Assembly (NCBI RefSeq): GCF_029227915.1
Contig: NC_079882.1
Location: 5,952,001-6,016,000 of the forward strand
Reading direction: 5' to 3'
Length of the DNA stretch: 64,000 nt
Source: Hydractinia symbiolongicarpus
Lineage: Eukaryota > Cnidaria > Hydrozoa > Anthoathecata > Hydractiniidae
In this document: positions 63,509-64,000 of the stretch, piece by piece
Position numbering within the stretch: the first letter of the stretch is position 1
Layout: each line of letters starts with the position of its first letter
Made by a program: the position numbers and the translations under genes
The notes under the pieces: model-generated
Database searches by the model: none
The model's input: only the letters and a program-made list of their open reading frames with translations
What the model was told of the DNA's origin: nothing

Positions 63509-64000
63509 CTAAAAAAAATTGTATTTATCATATTTTTTTTTAGTTTTAAAGATATTTCTGTAGCTGTTGTCTTAATGCTGGGTTTTTAATTATCTTGTTT
63601 TAATTTTTCCAGTATTCATAGATAGGCTAATTTACTTGAAATTCAAAAACTATGCCATTTTAAAGGGGTTACAAAACAGCTCAAGTAAGATCTCTGTCAT
63701 TGGTGTTACTTTTTATCCACACACACAATCTGAATAACATGTAATATCCAGACCAATATACCCTTTTTTTGCAACATTATAAACAACCTGTTAATGAATA
63801 ATTACTTTTTATGATTTTCTACTTTTTTTTGGTATTTCTTAAAAATAGAACATTATCTTTCAGTATTCTTTTAGCTGTATAATAAGATACAGTCTGCAAA
63901 ATATATTACATAAAACTAAAATCAAAGTTTGTTTTAATGAAGAAGCAACACAAGGGACTGTATTTGATAAAAAAATTATACTAAATAGCATTAAAAAGGT
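63509..64000. other. IP3 receptor intron running to the window edge
   Basis: No exon is recognisable on the minus strand here; the next upstream receptor exon must end in phase 1 and lies beyond the window. Confidence 0.4.

Noticed and set aside
1-64000. CRISPR array, bacterial operons, rRNA genes or a functional tRNA
   Set aside because: None is present; the only tRNA-like sequence (29936-30012) has poorly paired arms.

Overview
The window is AT-rich eukaryotic (metazoan) DNA: genes are split by GT-AG introns, promoters and operons of bacterial type are absent, and decayed transposons fill the gaps. The gene set (inositol trisphosphate receptor, testican, FUT10-type fucosyltransferase, UPF0561/C2orf68) is animal. 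The base composition, short introns and transposon mix would fit a cnidarian such as a hydrozoan, but that placement is an inference; no rRNA or mitochondrial marker is present.

Layout. 1-15.5 kb: no recognisable gene; it holds a near-perfect 2 x 232 bp tandem duplication, an 887 bp inverted-repeat element, palindromes and a Helitron-end relic. 15.5-19.2 kb (minus): FUT10-like fucosyltransferase, three exons, with two further candidate first exons at 21.4-21.8 and 23.6-23.8 kb, the latter inside an intron of the next gene on the opposite strand. 22.5-28.2 kb (plus): eight-exon testican (SPOCK-type) gene, with signal peptide, Kazal, SPARC-type EF-hand and thyroglobulin type-1 domains. 28.2-32.2 kb: transposon graveyard (tRNA-derived SINE-like piece, pogo/Tigger pieces, Helitron). 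32.2-36.5 kb (plus): four-exon C2orf68/UPF0561 orthologue whose first intron carries an antisense, 5'-truncated non-LTR retrotransposon. 39.1-63.5 kb (minus): the last 34 exons (about 1,727 codons) of an inositol 1,4,5-trisphosphate receptor; its ligand-binding N-terminus lies beyond the right edge. An 8.2 kb intron of this receptor contains two tandem, intronless, opposite-strand SLC49/FLVCR-like transporter genes.

I reconstructed the exon joins by hand from reading frames, GT/AG sites and phase. In all four spliced genes every junction keeps phase, which is strong internal support. The genes are functionally unrelated: one secretory-pathway glycosyltransferase, one secreted matrix proteoglycan-type protein, one conserved protein of unknown function, one ER calcium channel and two membrane transporters. 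The least expected structures are the set of alternative membrane-anchor exons for the fucosyltransferase and the nested transporter pair with patchy divergence.
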